A DNA stretch of 64,000 nt from Terriglobia bacterium (lineage in GTDB: Bacteria > Acidobacteriota > Terriglobia > Versatilivoradales > Versatilivoraceae). The stretch lies in contig JAKUNG010000001.1 in NCBI GenBank assembly GCA_022452285.1, positions 551,711 to 615,710 on the forward strand, given 5' to 3'. This document shows, piece after piece, positions 9,163 to 18,631 of the stretch; positions within the stretch are counted from its first letter, which is position 1, and every line of letters starts with the position of its first letter. Below the pieces are notes generated by a model, which saw only the letters and a program-made list of their open reading frames with translations, was not told the origin of the DNA and did not search any database. Position numbers and translations under genes: made by a program.

Positions 9163-10284
9163 CTATTGCCAACGAAACCACCTCAAAGCAACCAAAAAAC
9201 TTATAGATGCCCAGATTAGCATGATCCCAAGCTCTGACAAGTGTGAATTTAAAGGTAACCCCTCATTAATGACACCCCTCAAGGCATTATTTAATGCTGT
9301 TAAAGGTAGAGCTTGAATTACTGGCTGCATAAGATCAGGAAATTTTTCCGAGGAAAAAAATGTACCTGACAGCAACCACATCGGCAACATTACCAAATTC
9401 ATTAAACCAGAGACTCCTTCGATAGTCACAGGACGTGCTGCAACTAGCAACCCTAAGCCAGCAAAAGTCAAAGAGCCAACTAAACTTATTAGACCTACTG
9501 TCAAAACTGATCCCCTAATAGAAACATCAAAGATGACCCATCCAAAACTAATTACTACAATTACTTCTAGGATCAAGAATAAAAGACGAGAAAAAATAAA
9601 AGAAAACAAAAAATGTGTCTTTCGCATTGGTGTTGCAACAAATAGCTTCATCAGCTTACGCGTCCGGGCTTGAACAACTGCAAAACCTAAGCCCCACATA
9701 CCACTACCCATAAGATTTAAACCTACTAGTCCCGGAATTAAGAAGTCTATATAACGGGAACCGGACTGATCAAATCTCTTATCAATCACCTGAGCTACAT
9801 TTTCCCGTCCCATAGCTCTTTGCAAGACATCATCAACAATTAAACGAGCCGTTCGACTCTTCAGTTGACTAGCATCATATTGGTACACAAGTTTTCCTAA
9901 AGCATCTTTCTGTGAAGATGCCCCCTCTGTCCTAGTGCTTACAACTAAAGATACCCTACCACTTTGGAGGGCTCTGGAAATCTCTTTTGGAGGTAGCTGA
10001 ATTGCGTGAATATTTGGATCTTGGGATAACCATTCCATCATTTGATTTGAAGCCAACCTCGATTCCGCTTGCGACTGAACTTCAATTGCTACGAAAACTT
10101 GCTCTGTCCCAGTATTTCGAAAGGCAACACCTAAAACCATCGCCAACAAAACCGGAAAAACAAAAACCCAGAAAACCGCTTCAGGTTCCCTTACAAACTC
10201 TCTTATTCTTGTTAAGGTTAATTCCCAAAGCGGATTAACCCATTGAAAAGAAATTTTTCCTTTAAAAAACCAAAGATCTTTCAT
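9163..10284 (-). CDS. ABC-2 type transporter permease
   Basis: A 373-residue membrane protein of the ABC-2 (DrrB/YhhJ/NatB-like) group. One N-terminal helix (about 38-58, VFWVFVFPVLLAMVLG) is followed by a large extracytoplasmic loop (about 60-185) and five more hydrophobic segments between about 190 and 368. ABC-2 permeases pair with a separate ATPase to export small molecules, drugs, or ions. The ATPase is encoded immediately upstream on the same strand, 116 bases away. The gene is 65 bases ahead of iolD, so readthrough into the inositol genes is possible. The exported substrate cannot be inferred. Confidence 0.85.
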   Translation of the reverse strand: MKDLWFFKGKISFQWVNPLWELTLTRIREFVREPEAVFWVFVFPVLLAMVLGVAFRNTGTEQVFVAIEVQSQAESRLASNQMMEWLSQDPNIHAIQLPPKEISRALQSGRVSLVVSTRTEGASSQKDALGKLVYQYDASQLKSRTARLIVDDVLQRAMGRENVAQVIDKRFDQSGSRYIDFLIPGLVGLNLMGSGMWGLGFAVVQARTRKLMKLFVATPMRKTHFLFSFIFSRLLFLILEVIVVISFGWVIFDVSIRGSVLTVGLISLVGSLTFAGLGLLVAARPVTIEGVSGLMNLVMLPMWLLSGTFFSSEKFPDLMQPVIQALPLTALNNALRGVINEGLPLNSHLSELGIMLIWASISFLVALRWFRWQ

Positions 10285-10400
10285 ACTCGATAAGAATTCA
10301 TTTATAAAAGATTAATTGCTTTTAATTTAAAAACTTGACAAAAATAAAATCTCAAATTGAAATAAGATTTAATTGAAAAAAGTTTTCCTCTTGCTTAACG

Positions 10401-11336
10401 CTATACATCCCTAAGACTTCTACCTGTTAATTTGACAAAAACATCCTCCAGGGTACCCTGGTGGCTTGTGACACCTATGATATTGGCATTACATTTTCCT
10501 AGTTCAAATAGTATCCTCTTGATGGCTTCACCTGCACTGGAAACAGTCAGCAAACCAATACCGTTTTGATCAAAATTCCATTGAACACCAGGAAACTTGT
10601 TGATTATTTCTTCCTCGATTTGTCCTTCTACCTTAAATTCGATAATTTGTTTGGTTCCAAGGGATTCAATCAAAGCTACGGGGGTGTTGATTGCAATCAC
10701 CTTGCCATGATCCATAATTGCAATTCGGTCACATAGTCGGGAAGCCTCCTCCATAGAATGGGTTGTCAGTAATGTGGTGCCACCTCTTGATCCAAACTTT
10801 TCTAATAGACCCCAAAGCTTCAGCCTTGCTTGAGGATCTAATCCTGTTGTTGGCTCATCTAAAAAAAGAATTTCAGGGTCACTGACTAATGCACAAGCAA
10901 TTGCTAGGCGTTGTTTTTGTCCCCCCGAAAGATGACCTACCCGAACGTATTGTTTTTCATTCAGTTCCAACAGTCTTATAATTTCTTCTGGATCTTTACC
11001 AAACTTGTAAAAACTTCGAAACAACTGCACCGTCTCTAGAACACTTAATCGTTCAGAAAATTGAGTCTCTTGTAACTGCACAGCAAAACGTTCACGAAGA
11101 GCTCGGCCATTGTCATTACCCCAGGATTGTCCAAAGATCCTTATTGTCCCGCAGTCAGGTTTAACTAGGCCTTCTAAAATTTCAACAGCTGTTGTTTTTC
11201 CTGCACCATTTGGTCCCAGCAGACCGAAACACTCCCCTTTTTTAACCTCTAAAGTGAGCCCATTTACCGCTACTACTTCTAAGTATCGTTTTACAAGATT
11301 TGAACAATAGATTGCTAGGGGTTCTGTATCATCCAT
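10401..11336 (-). CDS. ABC transporter ATP-binding protein (DrrA/CcmA type)
   Basis: A 311-residue ATPase with Walker A GPNGAGKTT, Q-loop VQLQETQ, signature LSGGQKQR, Walker B ILFLDEPTTGLD and H-loop LTTHSMEEA. A roughly 80-residue C-terminal extension after the nucleotide domain is usual for DrrA/NatA-type exporters. It is the obvious partner of the downstream ABC-2 permease: energy for export at the inner membrane. The frame begins at ATG 11336 with a weak purine-rich leader (GAAGAAAAATGG). The 119 bases before the D-2-hydroxyacid dehydrogenase show no clear terminator. Confidence 0.92.
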   Translation of the reverse strand: MDDTEPLAIYCSNLVKRYLEVVAVNGLTLEVKKGECFGLLGPNGAGKTTAVEILEGLVKPDCGTIRIFGQSWGNDNGRALRERFAVQLQETQFSERLSVLETVQLFRSFYKFGKDPEEIIRLLELNEKQYVRVGHLSGGQKQRLAIACALVSDPEILFLDEPTTGLDPQARLKLWGLLEKFGSRGGTTLLTTHSMEEASRLCDRIAIMDHGKVIAINTPVALIESLGTKQIIEFKVEGQIEEEIINKFPGVQWNFDQNGIGLLTVSSAGEAIKRILFELGKCNANIIGVTSHQGTLEDVFVKLTGRSLRDV

Positions 11337-11455
11337 TTTTCTTCAAAACCTTCTTCAATCACATAATCATTGATTACTAAATAGTTTGTTTCCAAAAATA
11401 TAAGTGGAATCTAGTTATTTGGTTTAAGATTGAAAATACTACACAAACATTACCT

Positions 11456-12442
11456 CTATTGTAGCGTCCATTTAGCTTTTACCCCGGGATTAACATAGGA
11501 CTCAGGCCAACGACCCTCTGATAGATCAATCAAGGTTTCTAAAGATAGTCTCCAAAAAGAGTCCTGGCTTAAATCTGATTCACCAGCTATGTGGGGTGTT
11601 AGCACTACATTCTCCATTTTTAAAAGAGGACTTTTTGAATCTAATGGTTCCTCTTCGAAAACATCAAGACCCGCAGCTGAAATCCAACCTTCCTGAAGTG
11701 CTTTAATAAGGGCTTTTTCATCAACTACCGGTCCACGACAAGTATTAATAAAAATGGAATTAGGCTTCATTAATTTTAGTTGTTCTTCACCAAGTAAGTG
11801 ATGAGTATCTTTATTCAACGGGCAGTGGATAGAAACAAAATCTGATAGGGATAAAAGAGCGTCAAGTTCAACCCATTCTACTTCTGAAGTTTTATCTGGT
11901 TTGAAATAGGGGTCGTAAACCTTGATTTGAATGTCAAAACCACTCATCTTTTGAGCAACACTGCGAGCAATGCGACCAAAACCTATTAAACCCAGCACAG
12001 TACCTCTGAGGTGCCATCGGTGAATTTCACCCTTACGGAGCCACTTCCCATCTTTCAAGTTCTTATCATGTGGAACAATCTGTCGAATAATTGATAATAG
12101 AAGTCCAATTGTATGGTCTGCTACCTCATCAAAAACAGCACCCGGTGTATTGGCCACAATTATTCCCCGTTTAGTTGCTTCTTCTACAGGAACATTATCG
12201 TAGCCGCTGCCAGTTCGGAGAATAGCTCCACAACGGGAAAGACTATCAAGCCTATCTGCAGTAATCACCGGATTACCGAAGACCCAGACAACATCGGCAT
12301 CAGCTGCATGTTGGGACAACTCTTCTGCTGAGGTACACGGATTAATAGTAAGATCGATGCCATGCTTCTCTAGGGGTTCTGTCACCCAAGAAGGTACAGG
12401 ATCTCCTTCGAATTCGACTAATGCAACTTTGAATGGTTTCAC
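11456..12442 (-). CDS. D-isomer-specific 2-hydroxyacid dehydrogenase
   Basis: A 328-residue NAD-dependent dehydrogenase resembling the phosphoglycerate dehydrogenase/CtBP subgroup. The cofactor motif is LGLIGFGRIARSVAQ. The catalytic triad is visible as Arg in INTCRGPVVDE, Glu in DVFEEEPLD and His in TPHIAGES. It interconverts a 2-ketoacid and a D-2-hydroxyacid, with substrate unknown. Start: GTG at 12442, with AGGAG eight bases upstream. It is the first gene of the minus-strand run leading to the ABC exporter and inositol genes, with a 537-base gap upstream, so a promoter is expected just above it. Confidence 0.88.
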   Translation of the reverse strand: MKPFKVALVEFEGDPVPSWVTEPLEKHGIDLTINPCTSAEELSQHAADADVVWVFGNPVITADRLDSLSRCGAILRTGSGYDNVPVEEATKRGIIVANTPGAVFDEVADHTIGLLLSIIRQIVPHDKNLKDGKWLRKGEIHRWHLRGTVLGLIGFGRIARSVAQKMSGFDIQIKVYDPYFKPDKTSEVEWVELDALLSLSDFVSIHCPLNKDTHHLLGEEQLKLMKPNSIFINTCRGPVVDEKALIKALQEGWISAAGLDVFEEEPLDSKSPLLKMENVVLTPHIAGESDLSQDSFWRLSLETLIDLSEGRWPESYVNPGVKAKWTLQ

Positions 12443-12979
12443 AAATTCATCTCCTAAATTTTCTACACTACTATCAGTAAAATTAAGCTTACATTCATGA
12501 TTTTAGAATTTTGCTTAGATAAGCAAGTTTTTAGATAAAATTAATACATAGAAACATACTGCAAGAAATAGCTATCCTTGATAATCCTCAATTTTTATAA
12601 ACCAATCCTTTAGTCATGAAGACCTTATTGTCTTCATGACTAGGGATCCGAATATTTGATCAAACGACTTATAACATGATCAAAGATACCGCTCAAGAGA
12701 TGAGATGGTATTTTGCAATTTAAAGTATACTGATCCATAGCGAATTTACTCTTTAAAAAGACAATTAATTAGGTAACTATTTTTCTTTTGCATTAGAAAG
12801 CGTACAATGTGGTGCTGAAATCCTCATGATTGTTGCTGTGGATAATCGTTCATAAAGAGATCATAATAGCCAAGCTCTTAAAACAAAACTTTTGGTTTAC
12901 AAACCTTAATTAGATTAGATGCCTTTTTAATGGGTTTCAATCACACAAAAGCTCATAAGTCTCAGGAGAAGGTCACAAT
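12443..12979. other. Divergent gene-free region
   Basis: These 537 bases separate the minus-strand dehydrogenase from the plus-strand FG-GAP gene and should contain both promoters. I see no coding frame, tRNA or riboswitch. The one clear structure is a 13-bp perfect inverted repeat at 12611-12642. The FG-GAP gene has AGGAGAAGG about 10 bases before its ATG. Confidence 0.6.
12611..12642. repeat. 13-bp perfect inverted repeat
   Basis: TAGTCATGAAGAC at 12611-12623 and its exact complement at 12630-12642 flank a six-base loop, CTTATT. Neither side is followed by a T-run, so it is not a classic terminator. It could be a protein-binding operator or an RNA hairpin. It sits near the start of the minus-strand gene's upstream region. 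Confidence 0.7.
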
Positions 12980-15871
12980 ATGAAATTTGAGAAACAATTA
13001 AAGCTAAGAATTTTATTTTTTTTAGTATTTCTGCCGGTTGGACTCCTCTTTGTAACTGAATTAACTACAGACAAATATTTTTCTCAATCAGAAAATTCTC
13101 CCCTCATTTGGCAAGAACATACTTTTCAAGATTTTATTGATGGACATTTTGGTGATGGTGGAGCAAATACATACGTTTCTGCTAAAGGCCGGATTCAATT
13201 AATTAACAAATGGGATTTAAATCAGGATGGCTACCTTGATCTTGTTTTTTCAAATACTCATCCACACAGAGAAAAGCTTGATGCGGCTATCTATTGGGGT
13301 AATGGTAAAGATTTTGATGGTTCTCGTAGTTCCTATGTTCCTAATGATGGTGCTCAAAATGCTGTAGCTACTGACATCAATCGTGATGGGCAGATGGATT
13401 TGATTTTGCCAAATTATACCAATGGTACTTGGGATGGGATGGATTCCTTTGTCTACTATGGGGGAATCGAGGATCTTAACCAACGAAAAGATTCTTCTAA
13501 ATGGGGATTTTACCCGTTTTCTCAAAAAATCACTTTACCGAGTCGAGCTGCTCAGCATGCTGCCTCAGCTGATCTAAACAAGGATGGTTATAAAGATATT
13601 GTTTTCGCTTTTTCTGCTGGCTTTTGGGAATATCGGGCTGCATCAGGTGGATACCAGTCACCTTCTAGAATTTATTGGGGCTCTAAAGAAGGTTTTAAAG
13701 GACAGAAAATGACTGATCTTCCGACAGTAGGTGCTTCAGCCGTAGCTATCGGAGACCTAGACAATGATTCTTGGCCAGACCTCGTTTTTGCCAATAATGG
13801 AACTCCTGGAAATCTGGATGTCAATTCTTACGTTTATTGGGGCAGTAGCGAAGGTTTTGATCCCATCCGTATCACAAAACTTCCAACACATGAAGCAAAC
13901 TGGGTTTGTCTCGAAGATGTTGATGGCGACCAACAGCTTGATATAATTTTTGCCAATGGCAAAGGGCGCTTTTCTTATGCTTATCTCAATGGACCTGCAG
14001 GATTTCATTCTAATCAGAAAATTAAACTAGAAACTATTAATGCTAAAGCATGCGCAGTAGGAGATCTTAATAACGATGGCCATAACGATATCTTTTTCAC
14101 CAACCATCAGACAGCAGGAAACCCACTTACATACTCCTATCTCTATTGGGGAAGCCCCACTGGATTTAGCTCTAAAAAACGTCAACAATTTGAAACTGTC
14201 GGAGCTTGGGGAGTTTCACTAGCTGATTTAAATAATGATCAGTTTAAGGAAATAATTATTTCTAACTACAAAGAACATTTTTCATTTGATGTACCTTCAT
14301 ACATCCTTTGGAATAAAAACGGAACGTTTTCTGATATACGCCGTACATCCTTATTTACCCAAGGAGCTACTGGAAATTTAGTGGCTGACTTCAATCAAGA
14401 TGGACATAAAGATCTCCTATTTATGAATACAGTGTCACGTTCTCGAGGAGGGGTTGTTCCTACCTACATTTACTGGGGTAACCAGCAAGGTCAGTATTCT
14501 CCTGAACAGCGTCTTTCACTTCCTTCAGTAGATCCCTATGAATGGGCTGCTGCTGATCTTAATGATGATGGTCGGGTTGACTTCATTGTCTCTAATTATG
14601 GAGAAACTGTGCGGACAGCCCAAGAGAGTTTTGTCTACTGGGGACAAAAGGAAGGATTTTCAGTAAAACACCGTTCAGCTTTAATGGGGGTTGGGAGTGC
14701 TGGAGCATCAGTATCAGATCTCGATCAAGATGGTTATTTAGATGTTATTCTGAGTAACTCCCCAAGGATACAAGATACTATCAAAGGTGCTTTCATTTAT
14801 TGGGGTAGTCCAGATGGATTTGTGGTAACAGACAGGGGAGAAATACCTTCTAGAGGAACCTCTACAATCGCTGATCTCAATGAAGATGGTAAACCCGACA
14901 TAATCTTTGGAGGTGAAAAAGGTGTACAAATTTATTGGGGAGATGGAAGTCGAAATTTTTCTGAAAACCGTCAAAGTATAGTCCCAGACACTGCTGGAAT
15001 AAGTTCCGTTGAAGTAGCTGATTTAAATAGAGATAGACACCTAGACCTTATTTTAACCCGAGGTATTGATAAGGGCTCTCGTCTAACTACAGGATTTGTA
15101 TACTGGGGAAATTCTCAGAAAAAATATGTCAGTAAGGGACGCACAGAATTTGAAACTGAGGGCCTGATTACTGTAACAGTTGGTGATGTTAACCAAGACG
15201 GTTGGTTAGATCTAATTTGCCCTAGCTATAATACTGGTTCTAGCAGAGCTACGATGACTCGTGTCTACCTAGGAGGTCCAGATGGATTAAGTAAAAATCG
15301 GATGTTTGAACTACCAAGTAATGCTGGAACTGGAAGTATGGTAGCAGACTTTAACCATGACGGCTACGCTGACATCTTAATCATTTGCCATCGATCCGAA
15401 GGAAATCCCAATAAAATTGGTTCATTTGGAGACCACGTAACAGAATCCTACCTTTACTGGGGAGGGCCAGACGGCTTTCAAGCAAATCATCGATCAGAAA
15501 TCCCTGTTCGGGGACCACACTTTGATTCAGTAGTAGATCTTGGCAATATTTATGATCGTAGCTTTGATTTCCATTACATTTCATCCGCCTTCGAATATGG
15601 ATCCCTAAAACCATCGGACATTACTTGGCAAGGTGAAACTCCCCATAACAGCTCTATTGCTTTTCAAATTCGTACTGCTTCAAACCAAAAAGGATTACAG
15701 ACAGCTAGATGGTCAGGAACTGGTGGATTTGGAACCATTTACGAACATCCGCAGGCTCTGCACTACTTGTCTCCTGAACACACTTGGATACAGTATAGAG
15801 CCATATTAAAGTCATCACCCAATGGAGCAGTGTCTCCAGTTTTAGAAAATGTAACGATTACTTTTCGCTAG
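12980..15871 (+). CDS. Large secreted FG-GAP/VCBS repeat protein (14 repeats)
   Basis: A 963-residue protein with an N-terminal hydrophobic export segment (about 9-27). I count 14 copies of a calcium-loop unit of the form D-[LIVF]-[ND]-x-D-x-x-x-D, the first being DLNQDGYLD at residue 79. Each is followed by an aromatic-W-G type strand such as YWGSPDGF, spaced roughly 50-60 residues. Fourteen units would fit two seven-bladed beta-propellers, as in integrin alpha chains; that fold is inferred. A separate C-terminal domain (about 880-963) holds ITWQGETPHNSSIAFQIRTA and a final ENVTITFR strand. No enzyme motif is visible, so a surface binding or adhesion role is likely. The gene stands alone between gaps and is convergent with the SDR gene. 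Confidence 0.88.
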   Translation: MKFEKQLKLRILFFLVFLPVGLLFVTELTTDKYFSQSENSPLIWQEHTFQDFIDGHFGDGGANTYVSAKGRIQLINKWDLNQDGYLDLVFSNTHPHREKLDAAIYWGNGKDFDGSRSSYVPNDGAQNAVATDINRDGQMDLILPNYTNGTWDGMDSFVYYGGIEDLNQRKDSSKWGFYPFSQKITLPSRAAQHAASADLNKDGYKDIVFAFSAGFWEYRAASGGYQSPSRIYWGSKEGFKGQKMTDLPTVGASAVAIGDLDNDSWPDLVFANNGTPGNLDVNSYVYWGSSEGFDPIRITKLPTHEANWVCLEDVDGDQQLDIIFANGKGRFSYAYLNGPAGFHSNQKIKLETINAKACAVGDLNNDGHNDIFFTNHQTAGNPLTYSYLYWGSPTGFSSKKRQQFETVGAWGVSLADLNNDQFKEIIISNYKEHFSFDVPSYILWNKNGTFSDIRRTSLFTQGATGNLVADFNQDGHKDLLFMNTVSRSRGGVVPTYIYWGNQQGQYSPEQRLSLPSVDPYEWAAADLNDDGRVDFIVSNYGETVRTAQESFVYWGQKEGFSVKHRSALMGVGSAGASVSDLDQDGYLDVILSNSPRIQDTIKGAFIYWGSPDGFVVTDRGEIPSRGTSTIADLNEDGKPDIIFGGEKGVQIYWGDGSRNFSENRQSIVPDTAGISSVEVADLNRDRHLDLILTRGIDKGSRLTTGFVYWGNSQKKYVSKGRTEFETEGLITVTVGDVNQDGWLDLICPSYNTGSSRATMTRVYLGGPDGLSKNRMFELPSNAGTGSMVADFNHDGYADILIICHRSEGNPNKIGSFGDHVTESYLYWGGPDGFQANHRSEIPVRGPHFDSVVDLGNIYDRSFDFHYISSAFEYGSLKPSDITWQGETPHNSSIAFQIRTASNQKGLQTARWSGTGGFGTIYEHPQALHYLSPEHTWIQYRAILKSSPNGAVSPVLENVTITFR

Positions 15872-15990
15872 ATTTTTTATTTTCTAAGACTCTTTCAAAA
15901 TTATTACTTCGGTTTGCCTGTAACAGTTCAGTCCCTTAGAAGTTGATTTGTCAAATCTATGGACCTAGGGTTGGTAAAAACCTCTAAAGA

Positions 15991-16785
15991 TTACTCATCC
16001 CAACTACCTTTAGCCATTATCCCACCATCTACACAAATATACTCCCCAGTCATAAAAGAGGCTTTTTCACTAGCTAAAAATACAGCCACATTAGCAATTT
16101 CTTCAGCAGCTGCAGTTCGACCCATAGGATGAGCTCGCCCTAATTTTGACCGTAGCTCGGCTGCATCTCCTCCCGTGGCTTCAAAAGCCTTTTGTTGCAT
16201 CGGTGTATCTACTCCCCCAGGGCAAACCGCTAAAACCCTAATATTTTCTGATGCATAATCCAAGGCTAGATTACGTGTCAAAGAAAGAATACCACCTTTA
16301 CTTGCAGCATAAGCTGGCACTTTCTTCATCGACTGAAGACCCTGAACACTGGCAACATTGATTATCACACCACCCTTTCGAAGTCTCATCTCAGGAATAG
16401 AAAATTTAGCCATTAGAAAATAACTTTTTAGATTTACAGCGATTATTCTATCCCAAAGTTCCTCGGATGTATCCTCAGCTCTAACATAAGAACTAGGAGG
16501 TTGGATACCAACGTTATTGCAGAGAAAATCAATACCCCCATATACCTTGACGGCCACCTTAACAACCTCACTAGCTTCCTGCGAGATAGAAACATCTTTT
16601 TCAACGAAGGTCGTTTCCAATCTTTCATTTTTAGTAATTTCACTTAGTTCTATACCTGCTTTTTGGTCAATATCTGCAAAAACCACTGCAGTGCCTTCAC
16701 GACTTAATGCTAATACTAATGCCCGACCAATCCCCTGAGCCCCCCCAGTGACAATTGCAACTTTCCCTTTCAACGAGCTCATCAT
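15991..16785 (-). CDS. Short-chain dehydrogenase/reductase (SDR)
   Basis: A 264-residue classical SDR with cofactor motif TGGAQGIGRA, structural motif NNVG (usual NNAG), catalytic Ser in INVASVQG, catalytic YAASK, and the C-terminal CVDGGIM typical of the family. It oxidises or reduces an alcohol/ketone pair, with an acidic residue in VVFADID suggesting NAD(H) preference. Start: ATG 16785, with AGAGG six to seven bases upstream (a second ATG follows immediately). It lies downstream of the thioesterase and SMP-30 genes on the same strand, 107 bases from the thioesterase, so a small catabolic operon is possible. The substrate is unknown. Confidence 0.88.
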   Translation of the reverse strand: MMSSLKGKVAIVTGGAQGIGRALVLALSREGTAVVFADIDQKAGIELSEITKNERLETTFVEKDVSISQEASEVVKVAVKVYGGIDFLCNNVGIQPPSSYVRAEDTSEELWDRIIAVNLKSYFLMAKFSIPEMRLRKGGVIINVASVQGLQSMKKVPAYAASKGGILSLTRNLALDYASENIRVLAVCPGGVDTPMQQKAFEATGGDAAELRSKLGRAHPMGRTAAAEEIANVAVFLASEKASFMTGEYICVDGGIMAKGSWDE

Positions 16786-16892
16786 AAAGTTCCTCTCTTT
16801 GCAAAAATGTCTTTCTAATTATTAATTGAGACAAAGCTTACAACTATTTATTCTCTTCTATTTTTCTTTTGACAATTTTCGGAACAAAAATA

Positions 16893-17291
16893 CTATTCCC
16901 TTCGAGACACTTTACTCTCCAATGATTTTGCGAATTTAGACACCAAAACCCTAACTCGCTCATGTGAGCCTTCTGCAATCTTTCCAAATTCATCAAAAGC
17001 CTCTACTGTGAAACAAAATCGCCTACCATCAACCGTTACAATCTTCGTTTTTACCCTTACTTTTATTCCTAATGGAGTAGGTGCTAAATGCTTTACCTGT
17101 ACGTTTATACCGACTGTCTCCTCCCCAGAATCAAGCAGTGGTTGGGCTGCTTCTCGTGAAGCCATTTCTAACCACATTATCAGCGCTGGTGTAGACAAGA
17201 CAGGAATCACTTCGGGACCCATAAATTTAATGGTCACTTCTTCAGTTACCAAATAATCTTTTTGAAGAATATTATTTTTGATTTTATTCAT
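16893..17291 (-). CDS. FlK-like thioesterase (hotdog fold)
   Basis: A 132-residue single-domain protein. The pattern VPVLSTPALIMWLEMASREAA, GVNVQVKHLAPTPLG-like (here GINVQVKHLAPTPLG), KTKIVTVDGRRFCFTVEAFD and IAEGSHERVRV fits the fluoroacetyl-CoA-thioesterase-like hotdog family. Here the Thr of STPALI, the Glu of EMAS and the His of SHERV would be the catalytic residues by analogy with FlK. Most homologues are housekeeping acyl-CoA thioesterases rather than fluoroacetate-resistance enzymes. The gene is between SMP-30 and SDR genes on the same strand. AGGAATA precedes ATG 17291. Confidence 0.8.
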   Translation of the reverse strand: MNKIKNNILQKDYLVTEEVTIKFMGPEVIPVLSTPALIMWLEMASREAAQPLLDSGEETVGINVQVKHLAPTPLGIKVRVKTKIVTVDGRRFCFTVEAFDEFGKIAEGSHERVRVLVSKFAKSLESKVSRRE

Positions 17292-17392
17292 TATTCCTAT
17301 TAACTACTCCTATTTAGTTTTTACTAACTATCCCTTCTTACAATTGATCTAATTAACATTAGTAATTACATCAAAAAATCTTAAAGACTCTC

Positions 17393-18409
17393 TCATTGGA
17401 TGGGCAACTGATAACCAACCTTAAGAGTTTTTATACGGTGAAGCTTTCCTCCTGATGTAATGTAAAGAGTTTTATTTTCTTGCCCCCTGCCAAAACCAAC
17501 GTTGGTAGGAAGATCAGGTGTTCTCTGATAATCTAATTCTTTTCCTTCAGCAGAATAAACATAGATCCCAGGACGTGTCTTATCCCTAACAGCTACATAT
17601 AAATTCCCCTCCGTATCCACTACTAAACCATCTGGACCATCTTGAGGAGAATAATCAACAAGAACTTTTCTAAATTTGGCACTACCATCAGCATGCAGAT
17701 CATAAGCTAGTAAAGCCATTCTTCCTTTATGAAAAGAAGCACTCTCGGAAAAGCGAAATAGATCCGTTGAACCATTATCATTAGAAACCACATAAAGTGT
17801 CTTTTGATCAGGAGAAATACAAACTCCATTAGGTTTACCAGCATCTGTGATGATTCGATGAATACTTCCATCTAGATCAATTCGATAAACCGCCATTATT
17901 GCTTGTTCAATCAATTCATGACCAACATACCTAGGATCAGAAAAATATATTCTTCCCTTAAGATCAATAGTAATGTCGTTTGGGGCATTAAAAGGTCTAC
18001 CTTCGTATAACCCTGCAATTATAGAACTTTTCCCCGTTTTTAAATCCGTCCGAATAACCCTTCGTCCACCAAAATCCGCTCCCTCAGCAACTATCATATG
18101 CCCCTGAGCGTCAAATTTAATACCATTGGACATCCCACTAGGAGAACGATAGACGGAAACGCGATTCGTTTGGGGATCAAATCTCATTAAATGACCAGCC
18201 TGCATCTTCGACTTCTTGGTAAAGGTTATGTCACTAAAATAAATCGTACCATCTGGAGCGGCTGAGGCTCCTTCGGTTAAGACACCTCCTGTAAAAAGTG
18301 TTTCTAACTTAGCATTTTTGGGGAAAATATTAATTTCACCGCCCAAAACAGTTGATGTTTGAAATAGAACAATTGTAATCAACAGAAAACTTTCAAATAT
18401 TTTTAGCAT
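17393..18409 (-). CDS. SMP-30/gluconolactonase family secreted protein
   Basis: A 338-residue protein with a signal peptide (about 1-22, ending at VLGG) followed by a six-bladed SMP-30/gluconolactonase/LRE-type propeller. Recognisable blade segments are EGASAAPDGTIYFSD, FNAPNDITIDLKGRIYFSD, KPNGVCISPDQKTLYV and DGPDGLVVDTEGNLYVAV; the Asn/Asp residues in APNDI and PDG are metal ligands in the family. Family members hydrolyse sugar lactones or similar esters with a divalent metal. A periplasmic lactonase fits the sugar-acid enzymes nearby, but the substrate is unproven. I chose ATG 18409 over the GTG three bases earlier; AAGGAAAGGAAAG precedes it. Confidence 0.85.
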   Translation of the reverse strand: MLKIFESFLLITIVLFQTSTVLGGEINIFPKNAKLETLFTGGVLTEGASAAPDGTIYFSDITFTKKSKMQAGHLMRFDPQTNRVSVYRSPSGMSNGIKFDAQGHMIVAEGADFGGRRVIRTDLKTGKSSIIAGLYEGRPFNAPNDITIDLKGRIYFSDPRYVGHELIEQAIMAVYRIDLDGSIHRIITDAGKPNGVCISPDQKTLYVVSNDNGSTDLFRFSESASFHKGRMALLAYDLHADGSAKFRKVLVDYSPQDGPDGLVVDTEGNLYVAVRDKTRPGIYVYSAEGKELDYQRTPDLPTNVGFGRGQENKTLYITSGGKLHRIKTLKVGYQLPIQ

Positions 18410-18631
18410 CACTTTCCTTTCCTTAAAACCCTAGACAAAAAGGCTAACTTATTCTTCTCCCAATGAGGATATTTTAACAACGGTGTTAACACAAAGGCAA
18501 AACTAGATTCTCCAGATTTTCAAAAAAATACAATCACCATAAACTTCTAATAAAGCTTTTTTTGGAAGTATAATAGTTAAAAGAAAGATTTTAATTTAGC
18601 TGGAATCAATAATTTTTTTTACAGGTTCTTT

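Noticed and set aside
15945-15957. GATTTG-T-CAAATC palindrome after the FG-GAP gene
   Set aside because: Too short and AT-rich, with no T-run, to be called a terminator or an operator with confidence.
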